Below are positions 35,568 through 44,869 of a stretch of 64,000 nucleotides of DNA, piece by piece. A program made the position numbers and the translations under genes. Under the pieces are notes generated by a model that did no database searches, had not been told where the DNA came from, and saw only the letters and a program-made list of their open reading frames with translations. The stretch is taken from contig NZ_CP061321.1 of NCBI RefSeq assembly GCF_018687195.1, positions 434,001 to 498,000 on the forward strand, written 5' to 3'. The stretch is from Polynucleobacter sp. MWH-UH2A (GTDB lineage Bacteria > Pseudomonadota > Gammaproteobacteria > Burkholderiales > Burkholderiaceae). The stretch's first letter is position 1. Every line of letters begins with the position of its first letter.

Positions 35568-35908
35568 CAGAAATCAAGCGCTTTCATTTCAGCGGAGCTT
35601 AAGTCACGAACGCGTTGAGGGCGAGAGCGACGCTCTAGGGCAATAATCGCGGGATCATTGCCGCTTAAGAGTTGCAATAAGGTCATGCCCGGGGCGATTG
35701 CATCTAAGTAGCGCAGTAGTGTACCGATGGCAACGCCGGGATCACCTTTCTCAATGCGTTGGGCAGTTGCACGAGCAAGGCCGGCACGAACTGCAGCCTC
35801 ACCTTGGCGAACATGACGGGCAAGGCGTAAAGAAACTAGGCATTGCGCTATTTCAGCGGATTGGCCAAGTTGGTTTGATGCTAGGGCTAGCTGTTGATCT
35901 ACGCGCAT
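35567..35908 (-). CDS. hipB: HipB-like XRE family antitoxin/regulator
   Basis: A 113-residue DNA-binding protein with a helix-turn-helix at about 28-75 (LRLARHVRQGEAAVRAGLARATAQRIEKG in parts: RQGEAAVRAGLA and TAQRIEKGDPGV). The HTH is shifted to R-rich but keeps the XRE pattern. As antitoxin it should bind HipA and repress its own promoter. ATG 35908 has GAGG 5 nt upstream; an in-frame stop lies just before with no other start. A near-consensus promoter and a large inverted repeat lie upstream. Confidence 0.88.
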   Translation of the reverse strand: MRVDQQLALASNQLGQSAEIAQCLVSLRLARHVRQGEAAVRAGLARATAQRIEKGDPGVAIGTLLRYLDAIAPGMTLLQLLSGNDPAIIALERRSRPQRVRDLSSAEMKALDF

Positions 35909-35943
35909 AGTTGCCTCATGCTGTTCATTAAGTACGAGACACT

Positions 35944-35972
35944 AATATACCTGTTTAAGCCTCATTGGTCAA
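35944..35972 (-). promoter_or_regulatory. Sigma-70 type promoter of hipBA
   Basis: On the minus strand, TTGACC (35972-35967) is separated by exactly 17 bp from TATATT (35949-35944). This is close to consensus in both boxes and spacing. The hipB ATG lies 36 bp downstream of the -10 box. No other gene is positioned to use it. Confidence 0.8.
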
Positions 35973-35976
35973 TAAA

Positions 35977-36029
35977 AATGACTCATAAATAAGTCCTTAA
36001 GTGCATTAATGACTTATTTATGAGTCATT
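35977..36029. promoter_or_regulatory. Inverted repeat, probable HipB operator
   Basis: Two 19-bp arms, AATGACTCATAAATAAGTC (35977-35995) and its exact reverse complement (36011-36029), are separated by 15 bp. Each arm is itself a near-palindrome of form GACTYATAAATRAGTC, so the region offers two dimer sites about 34 bp apart. The nearer arm ends 4 bp upstream of the -35 box of hipBA. Autoregulatory binding by HipB is inferred from position and symmetry. Confidence 0.75.
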
Positions 36030-36148
36030 AATTGATTTAAGTTGGAGAAATACAGGCGAACTTAAGTGCCCCAAATAATACCCCCAGCATATTTGGATAC
36101 TGCTAAATCTAGAAAGACCACAATGGACGTACAGGCCTTTATCTATAA

Positions 36149-36177
36149 AGCAAAACGCCACCCTGGTGGGTGGCGTT
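36149..36177 (-). terminator. Terminator downstream of ssrA
   Basis: A perfect 10-bp stem AACGCCACCC/GGGTGGCGTT (36154-36163 with 36168-36177) with a 4-nt loop. On the minus strand it is followed by TTTTGCTTT. It lies 22 bp beyond the tmRNA 3' end. Confidence 0.85.
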
Positions 36178-36198
36178 GGACTGTTACAGACTTCAAAA

Positions 36199-36557
36199 TG
36201 GTGGAGTCGGCGGGAATCGAACCCGCGTCCGCAAATCCTCCACAACAAGTTCTACATACTTAGTCATATCATTTAATTTAATCAGCTAGGCACGGATTGA
36301 CACGTTTCTCGCTGACGATTCACTAAGTTTTCGTACTATTCTTCGTGACTCAAAATAGTCTTATCTCTTGTATATGACCCTGATGTAGCTTGCGCTACCT
36401 GACCCAAGAGAGAATCAGTTCAGGGGCAACCGCAATTAAGCGGCTAGTGCGTAACGTTCGTCGTTAGCAGTTATTACATTCCCATTGATTTACGAGATAA
36501 CGGGTCCTCGGTATGCCCTTGATGCTTTGCAATCCACGTCGAAACCATGTCGACCCC
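36199..36557 (-). ncRNA. ssrA: tmRNA (SsrA)
   Basis: A 359-nt tmRNA on the minus strand. The 5' end GGGGTCGACATGGTTTCGAC is the standard start, pairing with GACTCC before the 3' ACCA. The 3' part shows the T arm and acceptor (GGGTTCGATTCCCGCC). The tag reading frame at 36468-36436 encodes ANDERYALAA and a TAA; the resume codon is GCT. The RNA rescues stalled ribosomes with SmpB and marks proteins for proteolysis. The CCA is encoded in the gene. Confidence 0.97.
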
Positions 36558-36621
36558 GGAGCTCACGCATAAGAACTCTCATTTTAAAGCCGCTAGCCTT
36601 AATTTGCTTGGGAATGTTGCT

Positions 36622-37311
36622 TTAATCCCTATTGGGAAAAATGATTTTGACTAACTCTAGAGGGGAATTAATGAGGTAATCCGCCCCCCAAGCTTCTGGA
36701 GGCTCTTTGCAGCCGCAATATCCGTATGCCGCCGCTACTGTTTTCATACCGGCAGCTTTACCAGCAACAACGTCACGTATATCGTCGCCAACATAAAGTG
36801 ATTTTGTAGGATCAATATTGGCCAATCTAGCTGCGTGCAAGATCGGCTCTGGATGCGGCTTGGAGTGTGGCGTGGTGTCGCCGGAGACTGTTGAAATTGA
36901 TCTTTGATGTAAGCCCATGAGCTCAACCAGTGGATTGGTAAAACGCTGGCTTTTATTGGTTACGATTCCCCAAGGAAGATTGGCTTGATCCATTTGATTC
37001 AGTAATTGTTCAATATCTTCAAACAATTTGCTTTCAACGAGCAATGCTTTTTCATAGTTAGAGAAGAATTCATCTCTTAAAGCAATGAAGTCTGGGTGGT
37101 CCGTACCAATTCCAAAAGCACCCTCTAGCAATCCTCTAGCGCCTGCGGAGGCATAGGGCCGAAGGAATTCATAAGGCTTTGGATCAAGATTCCGAGCCGT
37201 TAACAACTTATTTGTTGCAGCGACTAGGTCTGGAGCGGTATCGGCCAGAGTTCCATCCAGATCAAAAAATACCCCATCAAATGGACTGCTAAAAAGACTC
37301 ATGCGACTCAT
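36622..37311 (-). CDS. gph: Phosphoglycolate phosphatase (HAD family)
   Basis: A 229-residue HAD hydrolase with all motifs: DLDGTLADT near 16-24, a threonine in [10 protein letters not shown] near 116, the lysine in HSKPHPEPI near 148 and [10 protein letters not shown] near 173. Length and the KPHPEP form match Gph, which removes phosphate from 2-phosphoglycolate. The ATG overlaps the ubiG stop (ATGA at 37308-37311), a pairing common in Betaproteobacteria. An alternative ATG lies three codons in. Confidence 0.9.
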   Translation of the reverse strand: MSRMSLFSSPFDGVFFDLDGTLADTAPDLVAATNKLLTARNLDPKPYEFLRPYASAGARGLLEGAFGIGTDHPDFIALRDEFFSNYEKALLVESKLFEDIEQLLNQMDQANLPWGIVTNKSQRFTNPLVELMGLHQRSISTVSGDTTPHSKPHPEPILHAARLANIDPTKSLYVGDDIRDVVAGKAAGMKTVAAAYGYCGCKEPPEAWGADYLINSPLELVKIIFPNRD

Positions 37312-37997
37312 TTACGAACCGCAATCATGTAATTCACGTCCACATCATCGCTTAGGCTGTAGACCTGAGTAAGAGGGTTGTAGCTCAAGCCTTTCATGCC
37401 GAGCATCTCTAATCCCGCTTGGCGAGTAAACGCAACCAATTCAGAGGGCTTGATGAATTTAGCGTATTCGTGAGTCCCTTTGGGGAGTAATTTTAGGATG
37501 TACTCCGCGCCAATAATCGCAAATAAGTAGGATTTAGGACTACGATTCAGCGTGCTAAAAAATAGAGTACCGCCTGGTTTGCAGAGTTTGGCGCAGGCTC
37601 GCACAACAGAAGCCGGATCTGGCACGTGCTCTAGCATTTCCATGCAAGTGACCACGTCATATTGCTCGGGTTGTTCATCGGCTAAAGCTTCTGCTGAAAT
37701 CGAGCGATAGGTGAGATTGGCGCCAACTTCTAATGCGTGAAGTTCTGCAACCTTGAGTGCTTTTTCAGATAAATCGATACCAGTTGTTTCCGCATCCGAT
37801 TGAGAAATAGATTCAGCCAAGATGCCACCACCGCAACCTACATCAAGTACTTTTTTGCCCTCAAGCGACACAAACGATTTAATCCAATTTAAACGCAATG
37901 GGTTAATGGCATGTAATGGTTTGAATTCGCTATTGGGATCCCACCAACGATGGGCTAGGGCGCTAAATTTGGCGATTTCAGATTGATCGACGTTCAT
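37308..37997 (-). CDS. ubiG: Ubiquinone biosynthesis O-methyltransferase UbiG
   Basis: A 229-residue SAM-dependent methyltransferase that performs both O-methylations of ubiquinone synthesis. The SAM motif is [13 protein letters not shown] near 49-61, followed by [10 protein letters not shown] and [13 protein letters not shown] near 112-124, the UbiG signature. The N-terminal [20 protein letters not shown] segment is also characteristic. Overlaps gph by 4 bp. Confidence 0.95.
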   Translation of the reverse strand: MNVDQSEIAKFSALAHRWWDPNSEFKPLHAINPLRLNWIKSFVSLEGKKVLDVGCGGGILAESISQSDAETTGIDLSEKALKVAELHALEVGANLTYRSISAEALADEQPEQYDVVTCMEMLEHVPDPASVVRACAKLCKPGGTLFFSTLNRSPKSYLFAIIGAEYILKLLPKGTHEYAKFIKPSELVAFTRQAGLEMLGMKGLSYNPLTQVYSLSDDVDVNYMIAVRK

Positions 37998-38053
37998 GTT
38001 GAGTTTGTTGTTAATGCAAAAAAGAATGTGTATGTGATGAATATAGCGGAAAT

Positions 38054-38082
38054 AAAAAAGCCCGCTAGAAGCGGGCTTTTTT
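38054..38082. terminator. Terminator after the ompA-like gene
   Basis: A perfect 12-bp stem (AAAAAAGCCCGC, 38054-38065, with GCGGGCTTTTTT, 38071-38082) and a 5-nt loop. It lies 15 bp past the stop of the minus-strand ompA-like gene; the run of A gives the U tract on that strand. Confidence 0.9.
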
Positions 38083-38096
38083 ACAAGTAAAGTGAA

Positions 38097-38666
38097 TTAC
38101 TTAGCTGCTGTACCAACAACTTCGATGTCTGTACGGCGGTTCTTAGCACGGCCTTCAGCAGTTGCGTTAGATGCAACTGGATTGCTCTTGCCTTTAGATT
38201 CTGTGTAGATGCGGCTACCGTCAACACCCTTGCTTACGAGGTATGTCTTAACAGATTGAGCACGACGCTGACCGAGGGCCATGTTGTATGCATCTGTACC
38301 AACGCTGTCTGTGTTACCAACAGCAATGATCACTTCCAACTTGATTTTCTTCAAGTCAGCAGCGATTTTGTCCAAAGTAGCTTTGCCTTCTGGTTTCAAA
38401 TCAGATTTGTTGAAGTCATAAAGTGTGTCAGCTTGCAAAGTGATTTTGCTTTGGCTAACGCCAGCAGCTGCACCACCAGTCAACGCACCGTCACAACCCT
38501 TAGCTGCAGTTGCAGGTGTCCAGTTGTTATCACGCCAGCACAATGTGCCGTCGCCGTTTTTCCAGTTTAGGGAGCCGTTGCCGTTTTCCCAGTTGTCAGA
38601 AGCCATTGCTGCAGAAGCAGAAACGGTGATAACAGAAGCAAGCAGCACTCTTAGGGTTTTGTTCAT
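38097..38666 (-). CDS. OmpA family outer-membrane/peptidoglycan-associated protein
   Basis: A 189-residue protein with a signal peptide (cleavage after ASA-MA near 22), a short segment with Trp-Asn-Gly repeats and the betaproteobacterial LCWRDNNWTPATAAKGCDG block, then a C-terminal OmpA domain at about 75-185 (GNTDSVGTDAYNMALGQRRA and NRRTDIEV). It lacks the 8-strand barrel of enterobacterial OmpA. It anchors the envelope to peptidoglycan. GAGGA precedes the ATG. A strong terminator follows; it is divergent from gyrA. Confidence 0.92.
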   Translation of the reverse strand: MNKTLRVLLASVITVSASAAMASDNWENGNGSLNWKNGDGTLCWRDNNWTPATAAKGCDGALTGGAAAGVSQSKITLQADTLYDFNKSDLKPEGKATLDKIAADLKKIKLEVIIAVGNTDSVGTDAYNMALGQRRAQSVKTYLVSKGVDGSRIYTESKGKSNPVASNATAEGRAKNRRTDIEVVGTAAK

Positions 38667-38825
38667 TTTTAGTCCTCAAAAATCTCTTTTTTAATTAAAG
38701 TCAAACTTAAATGTAATTCGCCCTACCTTAAAGCCAAAACTGCAAAGCGACACATCTCAATTTCGTACAAACTGACAGAATCTTAGCATAGCGCCCCTCT
38801 GTCATCAAAATGATATTATTTCTAG

Positions 38826-41519
38826 ATGGAACAAGCCGCTAAAGAAACACTACCAATATCCCTCGAAGACGAAATGCGGCGGTCCTATTTGGACTACGCA
38901 ATGAGCGTCATCGTCGGCAGAGCCCTGCCAGACGTGCGTGACGGCCTCAAACCGGTTCACCGCCGGGTCTTGTATGCGATGTATGAATTAAACAACGATT
39001 GGAACCGAGCTTACAAAAAATCTGCCCGTATAGTTGGCGATGTAATCGGTAAATACCATCCGCACGGTGATTCTGCGGTGTATGACACCATTGTCCGTAT
39101 GGCCCAGGATTTCTCTCTGCGCTATATGCTAGTTGACGGCCAGGGTAACTTTGGCTCCGTAGACGGCGATAACGCTGCTGCAATGCGGTATACCGAGATC
39201 CGTCTACGCAAGATCGCTCATGAGCTTTTGGCCGATTTGGACAAGGAAACCGTCGATTTTGGGCCAAATTATGACGGTAGCGAGAAAGAACCCCTGATTT
39301 TGCCCGCCAAAGTCCCGAATTTGCTGATAAATGGCAGTTCTGGCATTGCTGTGGGCATGGCAACTAATATTCCTCCCCATAACCTGGATGAGGTGATTAC
39401 GGCCTGTTTGCACGTGCTTCACAACCCAGAATGCACGATTGATGAGCTAATTGAGATCATTCCAGCCCCGGATTTCCCGACCGCTGGCATTATTTATGGC
39501 CTTCAGGGGGTTCGTGAGGGCTACCGCACAGGTCGCGGCCGCGTGGTGATGCGTGCGAAGACTCACTTTGAAGATCTAGACAAGGGTGCGCGTCAAGCCA
39601 TCATCGTGGATGAGTTGCCTTATCAGGTAAACAAGAAAAACTTGCTCGAGCGTATTGCTGAGCTAGTGAATGAGAAAAAGATTGAAGGTATTTCTGATTT
39701 GCGCGATGAATCAGATAAATCCGGCATGCGAGTTGTGATTGAACTCAAGCGTGGCGAGGTGCCTGAAGTTGTTCTCAATAATTTATACAAGAGCACTCAA
39801 TTACAAGATAACTTCGGTATGAACATGGTGGCATTGGTAGATAACCAGCCACGCTTGTTGAACTTGAAGCAAATGTTGGAGTACTTCTTGCAACATCGTC
39901 GCGAAGTGGTGACACGTCGTACGATTTTTGAATTACGTAAAGCGCGTGAACGTGGTCACGTTCTTGAAGGTTTAGCTGTTGCGTTAGCCAATATCGATGA
40001 GTTCATCGCGATTATTAAAGCGGCTGCAAACCCAGTGGTTGCTAAGCAAGAGTTGATGGGTAAGGCTTGGGATTCTTCAATGGTGCGCGAGATGCTAGCG
40101 CGTGCTGAGAGTGATACACCCGGCGGCCGCAACGCTTATCGCCCAGAAGGTCTGCTGGCAGAGTACGGCATGCAAAGCACTGGTCTCTATCGTCTCTCAG
40201 ACAGTCAAGCGCAAGAAATTTTGCAGATGCGTTTGCAACGTTTGACAGGTCTTGAGCAAGACAAGATTGTGAATGAGTACAAAGAAGTCATGGCAGAAAT
40301 TGCGGACTTATTAGATCTCTTAGCAAAGCCAGAGCGCGTAACGCAAGTTATTGAGAATGAACTCAAAGAGGTTCAATCTGAATTTGGCGCTGCAGGCACA
40401 GACAACGGTCGTCGTTCATTTATTGAGATGAATGCAACCGAACTCTTCACTGAAGATTTGATCACTCCACAAGATATGGTGGTGACACTTTCTCATACGG
40501 GCTATATGAAGAGTCAGCCGCTCAGCGAATATCGCGCGCAAAAACGCGGTGGTCGCGGTAAGCAAGCTGCAGCTACAAAAGACGAGGACTGGATTGACAC
40601 TCTGTTCGTAGCAAATACGCATGACACGATTTTGTGTTTCTCAGACCGGGGTCGTATGTATTGGCTAAAGGTATGGGAAGTTCCACAAGGAAGTCGTACT
40701 TCACGTGGCAAGCCAATCGTCAATATGTTCCCATTGATTGAAGGCGAGAAAATCACTGTGATTCTGCCAATCAATGGTTATCAAGATGATCACTATGTCT
40801 TCATGGCCACCCGTTTAGGTACAGTGAAGAAGACCCGCTTGTCTGACTTCTCTAACCCACGTAAGGCCGGCATTATTGCGGTTGACCTCAATGAGAATGA
40901 TTTCTTGGTAGGCGCTGCGATTACCGATGGTCAGCATGACGTAATGTTGTTCTCGGATGCAGGCAAAGCAGTTCGCTTTGATGAGAACGATGTACGCCCA
41001 ATGGGCCGTACTGCACGCGGTGTGCGTGGCATGAATTTAGGTGAAGGACATCAAGTGATCGCCATGTTGGTAGCGCCTGCAGAAGCTGCAGAGGGTGCGC
41101 AAGCAGCGGTGGTGGATGCTAATGGCATTGCCATCCCAAGTAGCGTGCTTACCGCAACCGAAAACGGTTATGGTAAGCGCACTCCAATCGCTGAATACAC
41201 CCGTCATGGTCGCGGTACGAAAGGCATGATTGCAATTCAGACATCTGAGCGTAACGGTAAAGTTGTTGCTGCCGCTCTAGTCTCACCAGAAGATCAAATC
41301 ATGTTGATTACGACTGGTGGCGTTCTAGTTCGTACTCGTGTATCTGAGATTCGTGAGATGGGTCGCGCCACTCAAGGCGTCACCTTGATCAATGTCGATG
41401 AGGGCACTCGTTTATCTGGTTTGCAGCGTATTGCTGAGAGTGACTCAGATGATGAGGACGCAGACGATGTTGAAGATGCTGATGCATCTGTAGATCCAGC
41501 AACTGATCAAGACCAGTAA
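38826..41519 (+). CDS. gyrA: DNA gyrase subunit A
   Basis: An 897-residue type IIA topoisomerase subunit that breaks and rejoins DNA. The catalytic tyrosine in AAMRYTEIR is Y122, matching E. coli numbering. The quinolone-resistance region reads HGDSAVYD, with serine at 83 and aspartate at 87, so no classic resistance change is seen. The GyrA box appears as QKRGGRGK near 566-573. The C-terminal pinwheel has an insert of about 45 residues near 755-800 and an acidic tail ([14 protein letters not shown]). serC starts 4 bp after the stop. Confidence 0.97.
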   Translation: MEQAAKETLPISLEDEMRRSYLDYAMSVIVGRALPDVRDGLKPVHRRVLYAMYELNNDWNRAYKKSARIVGDVIGKYHPHGDSAVYDTIVRMAQDFSLRYMLVDGQGNFGSVDGDNAAAMRYTEIRLRKIAHELLADLDKETVDFGPNYDGSEKEPLILPAKVPNLLINGSSGIAVGMATNIPPHNLDEVITACLHVLHNPECTIDELIEIIPAPDFPTAGIIYGLQGVREGYRTGRGRVVMRAKTHFEDLDKGARQAIIVDELPYQVNKKNLLERIAELVNEKKIEGISDLRDESDKSGMRVVIELKRGEVPEVVLNNLYKSTQLQDNFGMNMVALVDNQPRLLNLKQMLEYFLQHRREVVTRRTIFELRKARERGHVLEGLAVALANIDEFIAIIKAAANPVVAKQELMGKAWDSSMVREMLARAESDTPGGRNAYRPEGLLAEYGMQSTGLYRLSDSQAQEILQMRLQRLTGLEQDKIVNEYKEVMAEIADLLDLLAKPERVTQVIENELKEVQSEFGAAGTDNGRRSFIEMNATELFTEDLITPQDMVVTLSHTGYMKSQPLSEYRAQKRGGRGKQAAATKDEDWIDTLFVANTHDTILCFSDRGRMYWLKVWEVPQGSRTSRGKPIVNMFPLIEGEKITVILPINGYQDDHYVFMATRLGTVKKTRLSDFSNPRKAGIIAVDLNENDFLVGAAITDGQHDVMLFSDAGKAVRFDENDVRPMGRTARGVRGMNLGEGHQVIAMLVAPAEAAEGAQAAVVDANGIAIPSSVLTATENGYGKRTPIAEYTRHGRGTKGMIAIQTSERNGKVVAAALVSPEDQIMLITTGGVLVRTRVSEIREMGRATQGVTLINVDEGTRLSGLQRIAESDSDDEDADDVEDADASVDPATDQDQ

Positions 41520-41523
41520 CGCC

Positions 41524-42621
41524 ATGACTTTTGACCGCCGCATCTTTAATTTCGCTGCGGGGCCTGCTACCTTGCCTGAGGAGGTGTTGAAGCGGGCTGC
41601 TAGTGAGATGTTGAACTGGCATGGTCTCGGTGCTAGCGTGATGGAGATTAGCCATCGCAGCAAAGAGTTCATGGAAGTCTATGAAGAGACTTTGCGAGAT
41701 CTACGCACCTTGATGCACATACCTGACACGTATGAGATCTTGTTATTACAAGGTGGCGGTCTCGGACAAAATGCAGCGATTCCAATGAACTTAATGCCTT
41801 TGGCAAAGAATGGCCCCAAGGCAGATTTTCTAGTGACTGGTGTTTGGTCTGAAAAATCTTATAAAGAAGCGCAGAAGTACGGGGCTGCAAATTTAGCAGC
41901 GTCATCGGTTGCGGAGAAATTTAATACGATTCCACCGAGATCGAGTTGGAACTTATCCAGTGATACCGCCTATGTGCACTACTGCGCTAATGAAACCATT
42001 GGCGGCGTTGAGTTTCCTGATGTGCCAGATGTTGGAGGCATTCCATTGGTTGCCGACATCTCTAGCAACATCCTTTCTAAAGAGATGGATGTAAATAAAT
42101 GCGCCGTCTGGTTTGGCGGGGCGCAAAAGAACATTGGCCCTTCGGGCGTCACGATCGTGATCATTCGCAAAGACCTGATTGGCCATAGCATGGGTATTAC
42201 GCCAACCATTTGGGATTGGGCTATACAAGCCAATACACAATCCATGATCAATACGCCTCCTACATTTGCCATTTATATGGCAGGCCTTGGGTTTAAGTGG
42301 CTCTTAAAACAGGGTGGCGTAAAAGCAATTGAAAAGCGCAATCAAGAAAAAGCGGATTTACTTTACAACTTCTTAGATCAAAGCAGTTTGTATGAAAACC
42401 GCGTTACTAAAGAATATCGTTCACGTATGAATGTGACTTTCTTCTTGAAAGATGAGAATTTGAATGCAGAGTTTCTGGCGCAATCGAATGCTGCTGGGCT
42501 CGTTGCTTTGCGTGGCCATAAAGCGGCTGGCGGCATGCGTGCCAGCATTTATAACGCAATGCCAGTTGAGGGCGTTAAGGCTCTAATTGAATTTATGCGC
42601 GACTTTGAAAGGCGGGCCTAA
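41524..42621 (+). CDS. serC: Phosphoserine aminotransferase
   Basis: A 365-residue PLP enzyme converting 3-phosphohydroxypyruvate to phosphoserine (also used in pyridoxal phosphate synthesis). It opens with FNFAAGPATLPEEVL; the PLP lysine is K202 in FGGAQKNIGPSG. Length is standard. It lies 4 bp after gyrA and its stop shares a base with the pheA start (TAATG). Confidence 0.96.
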   Translation: MTFDRRIFNFAAGPATLPEEVLKRAASEMLNWHGLGASVMEISHRSKEFMEVYEETLRDLRTLMHIPDTYEILLLQGGGLGQNAAIPMNLMPLAKNGPKADFLVTGVWSEKSYKEAQKYGAANLAASSVAEKFNTIPPRSSWNLSSDTAYVHYCANETIGGVEFPDVPDVGGIPLVADISSNILSKEMDVNKCAVWFGGAQKNIGPSGVTIVIIRKDLIGHSMGITPTIWDWAIQANTQSMINTPPTFAIYMAGLGFKWLLKQGGVKAIEKRNQEKADLLYNFLDQSSLYENRVTKEYRSRMNVTFFLKDENLNAEFLAQSNAAGLVALRGHKAAGGMRASIYNAMPVEGVKALIEFMRDFERRA

Positions 42622-43700
42622 TGAGCACTGAAGAACAGCGCCTAGCGCCATTACGTGAAAAAATTGATGCACTTGATGCGCAGATTTTGGATTTGCTAAC
42701 GCAGCGCGCCAAAGCCGCTCAAGAGGTAGGCCATGTTAAGGGCGGCTTTTCTTCACCGGTATTTCGTCCTGAGCGTGAGCGTCAAGTAGTTGCTCGTTTA
42801 CAGGAGATTAATCAAGGGCCATTGTTGCCGGATGGCATTGCGGCAATTTGGCGTGAAGTCATGTCCGCTTGTCGCGCCTTAGAAGCGCGTCAAACAATTG
42901 CTTATCTTGGACCAGTAGGGACATTTTCTGAGCAAGCGGCACAAACCTATTTTGGCCATTCAATAGCGGGCTTACCTTGCGCTAGTTTGGATGAGGTTTT
43001 TAAGTCGGTTGAAAAGGGCGCGGCCCAATTCGGTGTTGTGCCCGTTGAAAATTCAAGTGAAGGCGCAATTTCTCGCACACTAGATTTGCTATTGGATTCC
43101 TCCATGCGAATTAGTGGAGAGGTTGTTTTGCCTATTCGTCATCATTTGCTGACAAAGAGTGGCAATTTAGATGGAGTGACTACTGTCTGTGCTCATGCAC
43201 AAGCTCTGGCCCAATGCCAGCAGTGGTTAAGCGTGCATGCGCCCCATTTAAAGCGTCAGGCAGTGAGTAGCAATGCAGAAGCAGCGCGTCTAGCTGCCAA
43301 TGACCCAACTTTGGCAGCAATCGCTGGTGATCCTGCGCAAGAGGCATATGGCTTACAAGCTGTAGCTGCGCAAATTCAGGATGACCCACATAACCGTACC
43401 CGTTTTGTTGTAGTCGGCAACTATGCTTGTCAGCCTACTGGTAAAGATCAAACTTCATTGGTGTTGTCTGTAGACAATCAACCAGGTGCAGTTCATCGCT
43501 TGCTTGCTCCATTGGCAAAGCATGGCGTCTCTATGAATCGTTTTGAATCTCGTCCAGCCCGCAAAGGCACTTGGGAATACCACTTTTATATCGACATCGC
43601 AGGCCATGCGGATGATGAAAAGGTGATCAAGGCACTTGAAGAGTTAAAAGGTGTTGCGGCTTTCTATAAGAATTTAGGTTCATATCCGCACTCTGCGTAA
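42621..43700 (+). CDS. pheA: Bifunctional chorismate mutase/prephenate dehydratase
   Basis: A 359-residue P-protein: chorismate mutase at about 5-90 (REKIDALDAQILDLLTQRAK), prephenate dehydratase at about 94-270 (AYLGPVGTFSEQAA, and the NRTRFVVVG segment with the catalytic TRF), and an ACT regulatory domain at about 280-355 including ESRPARKGTWEYHFYID. It makes phenylpyruvate and should be inhibited by phenylalanine through the ACT domain (GAVHRLLAPLAKHGVSM). Starts on the last base of the serC stop. Confidence 0.96.
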   Translation: MSTEEQRLAPLREKIDALDAQILDLLTQRAKAAQEVGHVKGGFSSPVFRPERERQVVARLQEINQGPLLPDGIAAIWREVMSACRALEARQTIAYLGPVGTFSEQAAQTYFGHSIAGLPCASLDEVFKSVEKGAAQFGVVPVENSSEGAISRTLDLLLDSSMRISGEVVLPIRHHLLTKSGNLDGVTTVCAHAQALAQCQQWLSVHAPHLKRQAVSSNAEAARLAANDPTLAAIAGDPAQEAYGLQAVAAQIQDDPHNRTRFVVVGNYACQPTGKDQTSLVLSVDNQPGAVHRLLAPLAKHGVSMNRFESRPARKGTWEYHFYIDIAGHADDEKVIKALEELKGVAAFYKNLGSYPHSA

Positions 43701-43744
43701 TCAATTAGTCAATTTCAAATTTAGTAAAACAATAGTTCAGCCAA

Positions 43745-44869
43745 ATGACTTCTAAGATTGGTCTAAAACACATTCATGCGATTGCTCCTTATGTTGGCGG
43801 CCGTCCCATTAGCGAAGTTGCGCGCGAATACGGTCTAGACGAAAACAAGATCGTGAAGTTGGCATCCAATGAAAATCCATTGGGAATGCCAAAGTCTGCG
43901 CAAGATGCCATGCTCAAAGCTGCAAGTGACTTAGGCCGTTATCCGGACTCCAATGGATTTGAGTTAAAGAATGTTTTATCTCCCTCCTTGGGTGTGCCAT
44001 CAGATTGGATCACGCTGGGTAATGGTAGTAACGATATTTTGGAATTGGCTGCGCGCGCAGTTGCTCAGGCCGGTGATGAAGTCATTTTCTCGAAGCATGC
44101 ATTCGCTGTTTATCCGCTTGCTACTCAGGCCGTTGGGGCAAAAGCAGTAGAGGTTGCGGCAACTCCAAGCTACGGACATGATTTGCCAGCGATGTTGGCC
44201 GCCGTTAAAGCTGCAGGTGACAAAGCAAAATTGGTTTTTGTAGCGAACCCCAACAATCCCACAGGAAGCTATCTCACTGCAAAAGAGATTGAAGACTTTT
44301 TAGTGGCGCTGCCATCGCATGTTGTAGTTGTGTTGGATGAGGCCTATAACGAATATCTCACGCCTGAACAGCGCTATGACGCAATTGCTTGGGTGAAGCG
44401 TTTCCCGAATATGATTTTGTCGCGCAGCTTTTCTAAGGCTTATGGCCTTGCAGGCTTGCGTATTGGCTATGGTGTTGCTCAACCCCATTTAACGGATTTA
44501 TTAAATCGCATTCGTCAGCCATTTAATGTAAATAGTCTCGCGCAAGCGGCTGCGATTGCCGCTTTTCAGGACAAGGCTTTTTTGCAAAAAGGTTTTGAGC
44601 TCAATTGCGCTGGTTACGAGCAGTTGACCAAAGCATTTGATCAACTAGGCCTTCGTTATTTGCCATCAGCTGGTAATTTCGTGTTGGTTAAGGTGGGTGA
44701 TGATGATCAAGCGGGAGCACGCATGAATTTAGCTCTACTCAAGCGCGGCATTATTGTTCGTCCAGTTGGTAACTATGGTTTGCCCCAGTGGTTGCGTATC
44801 TCAATTGGTTTGCCAGAAGAGAATGCAGCCTTTATTGATGCATTGAAAGCAATTTTGGCGGGCGAATGA
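43745..44869 (+). CDS. hisC: Histidinol-phosphate/aromatic aminotransferase
   Basis: A 374-residue class I/II PLP aminotransferase of the HisC family; the PLP lysine is K231 in SRSFSKAYGLAGLRIGYG, with NPNNPTGSYL near 162-171. Sequence alone supports histidinol-phosphate aminotransferase. Its place between pheA and tyrA suggests that it serves mainly phenylalanine and tyrosine synthesis, as argued for hisC2 genes in similar clusters. It overlaps tyrA by 4 bp (ATGA). Confidence 0.92.
   Translation: MTSKIGLKHIHAIAPYVGGRPISEVAREYGLDENKIVKLASNENPLGMPKSAQDAMLKAASDLGRYPDSNGFELKNVLSPSLGVPSDWITLGNGSNDILELAARAVAQAGDEVIFSKHAFAVYPLATQAVGAKAVEVAATPSYGHDLPAMLAAVKAAGDKAKLVFVANPNNPTGSYLTAKEIEDFLVALPSHVVVVLDEAYNEYLTPEQRYDAIAWVKRFPNMILSRSFSKAYGLAGLRIGYGVAQPHLTDLLNRIRQPFNVNSLAQAAAIAAFQDKAFLQKGFELNCAGYEQLTKAFDQLGLRYLPSAGNFVLVKVGDDDQAGARMNLALLKRGIIVRPVGNYGLPQWLRISIGLPEENAAFIDALKAILAGE

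Noticed and set aside
30267-36198. Integrase or attachment-site repeat beside ssrA
   Set aside because: No recombinase gene and no second copy of the tmRNA 3' end were found in the window.
36018-36263. Frames on both strands across the ssrA 3' end giving GIEPASANPP (plus) and GRGFDSRRLHH (minus)
   Set aside because: These are the well-known false proteins produced by translating tRNA or tmRNA T-arm and acceptor sequence; the region is RNA gene and terminator.
38947-39363. 138-codon frame antisense to gyrA
   Set aside because: It is fully within gyrA, has no ribosome site or family likeness, and reflects the third-position bias of gyrA.
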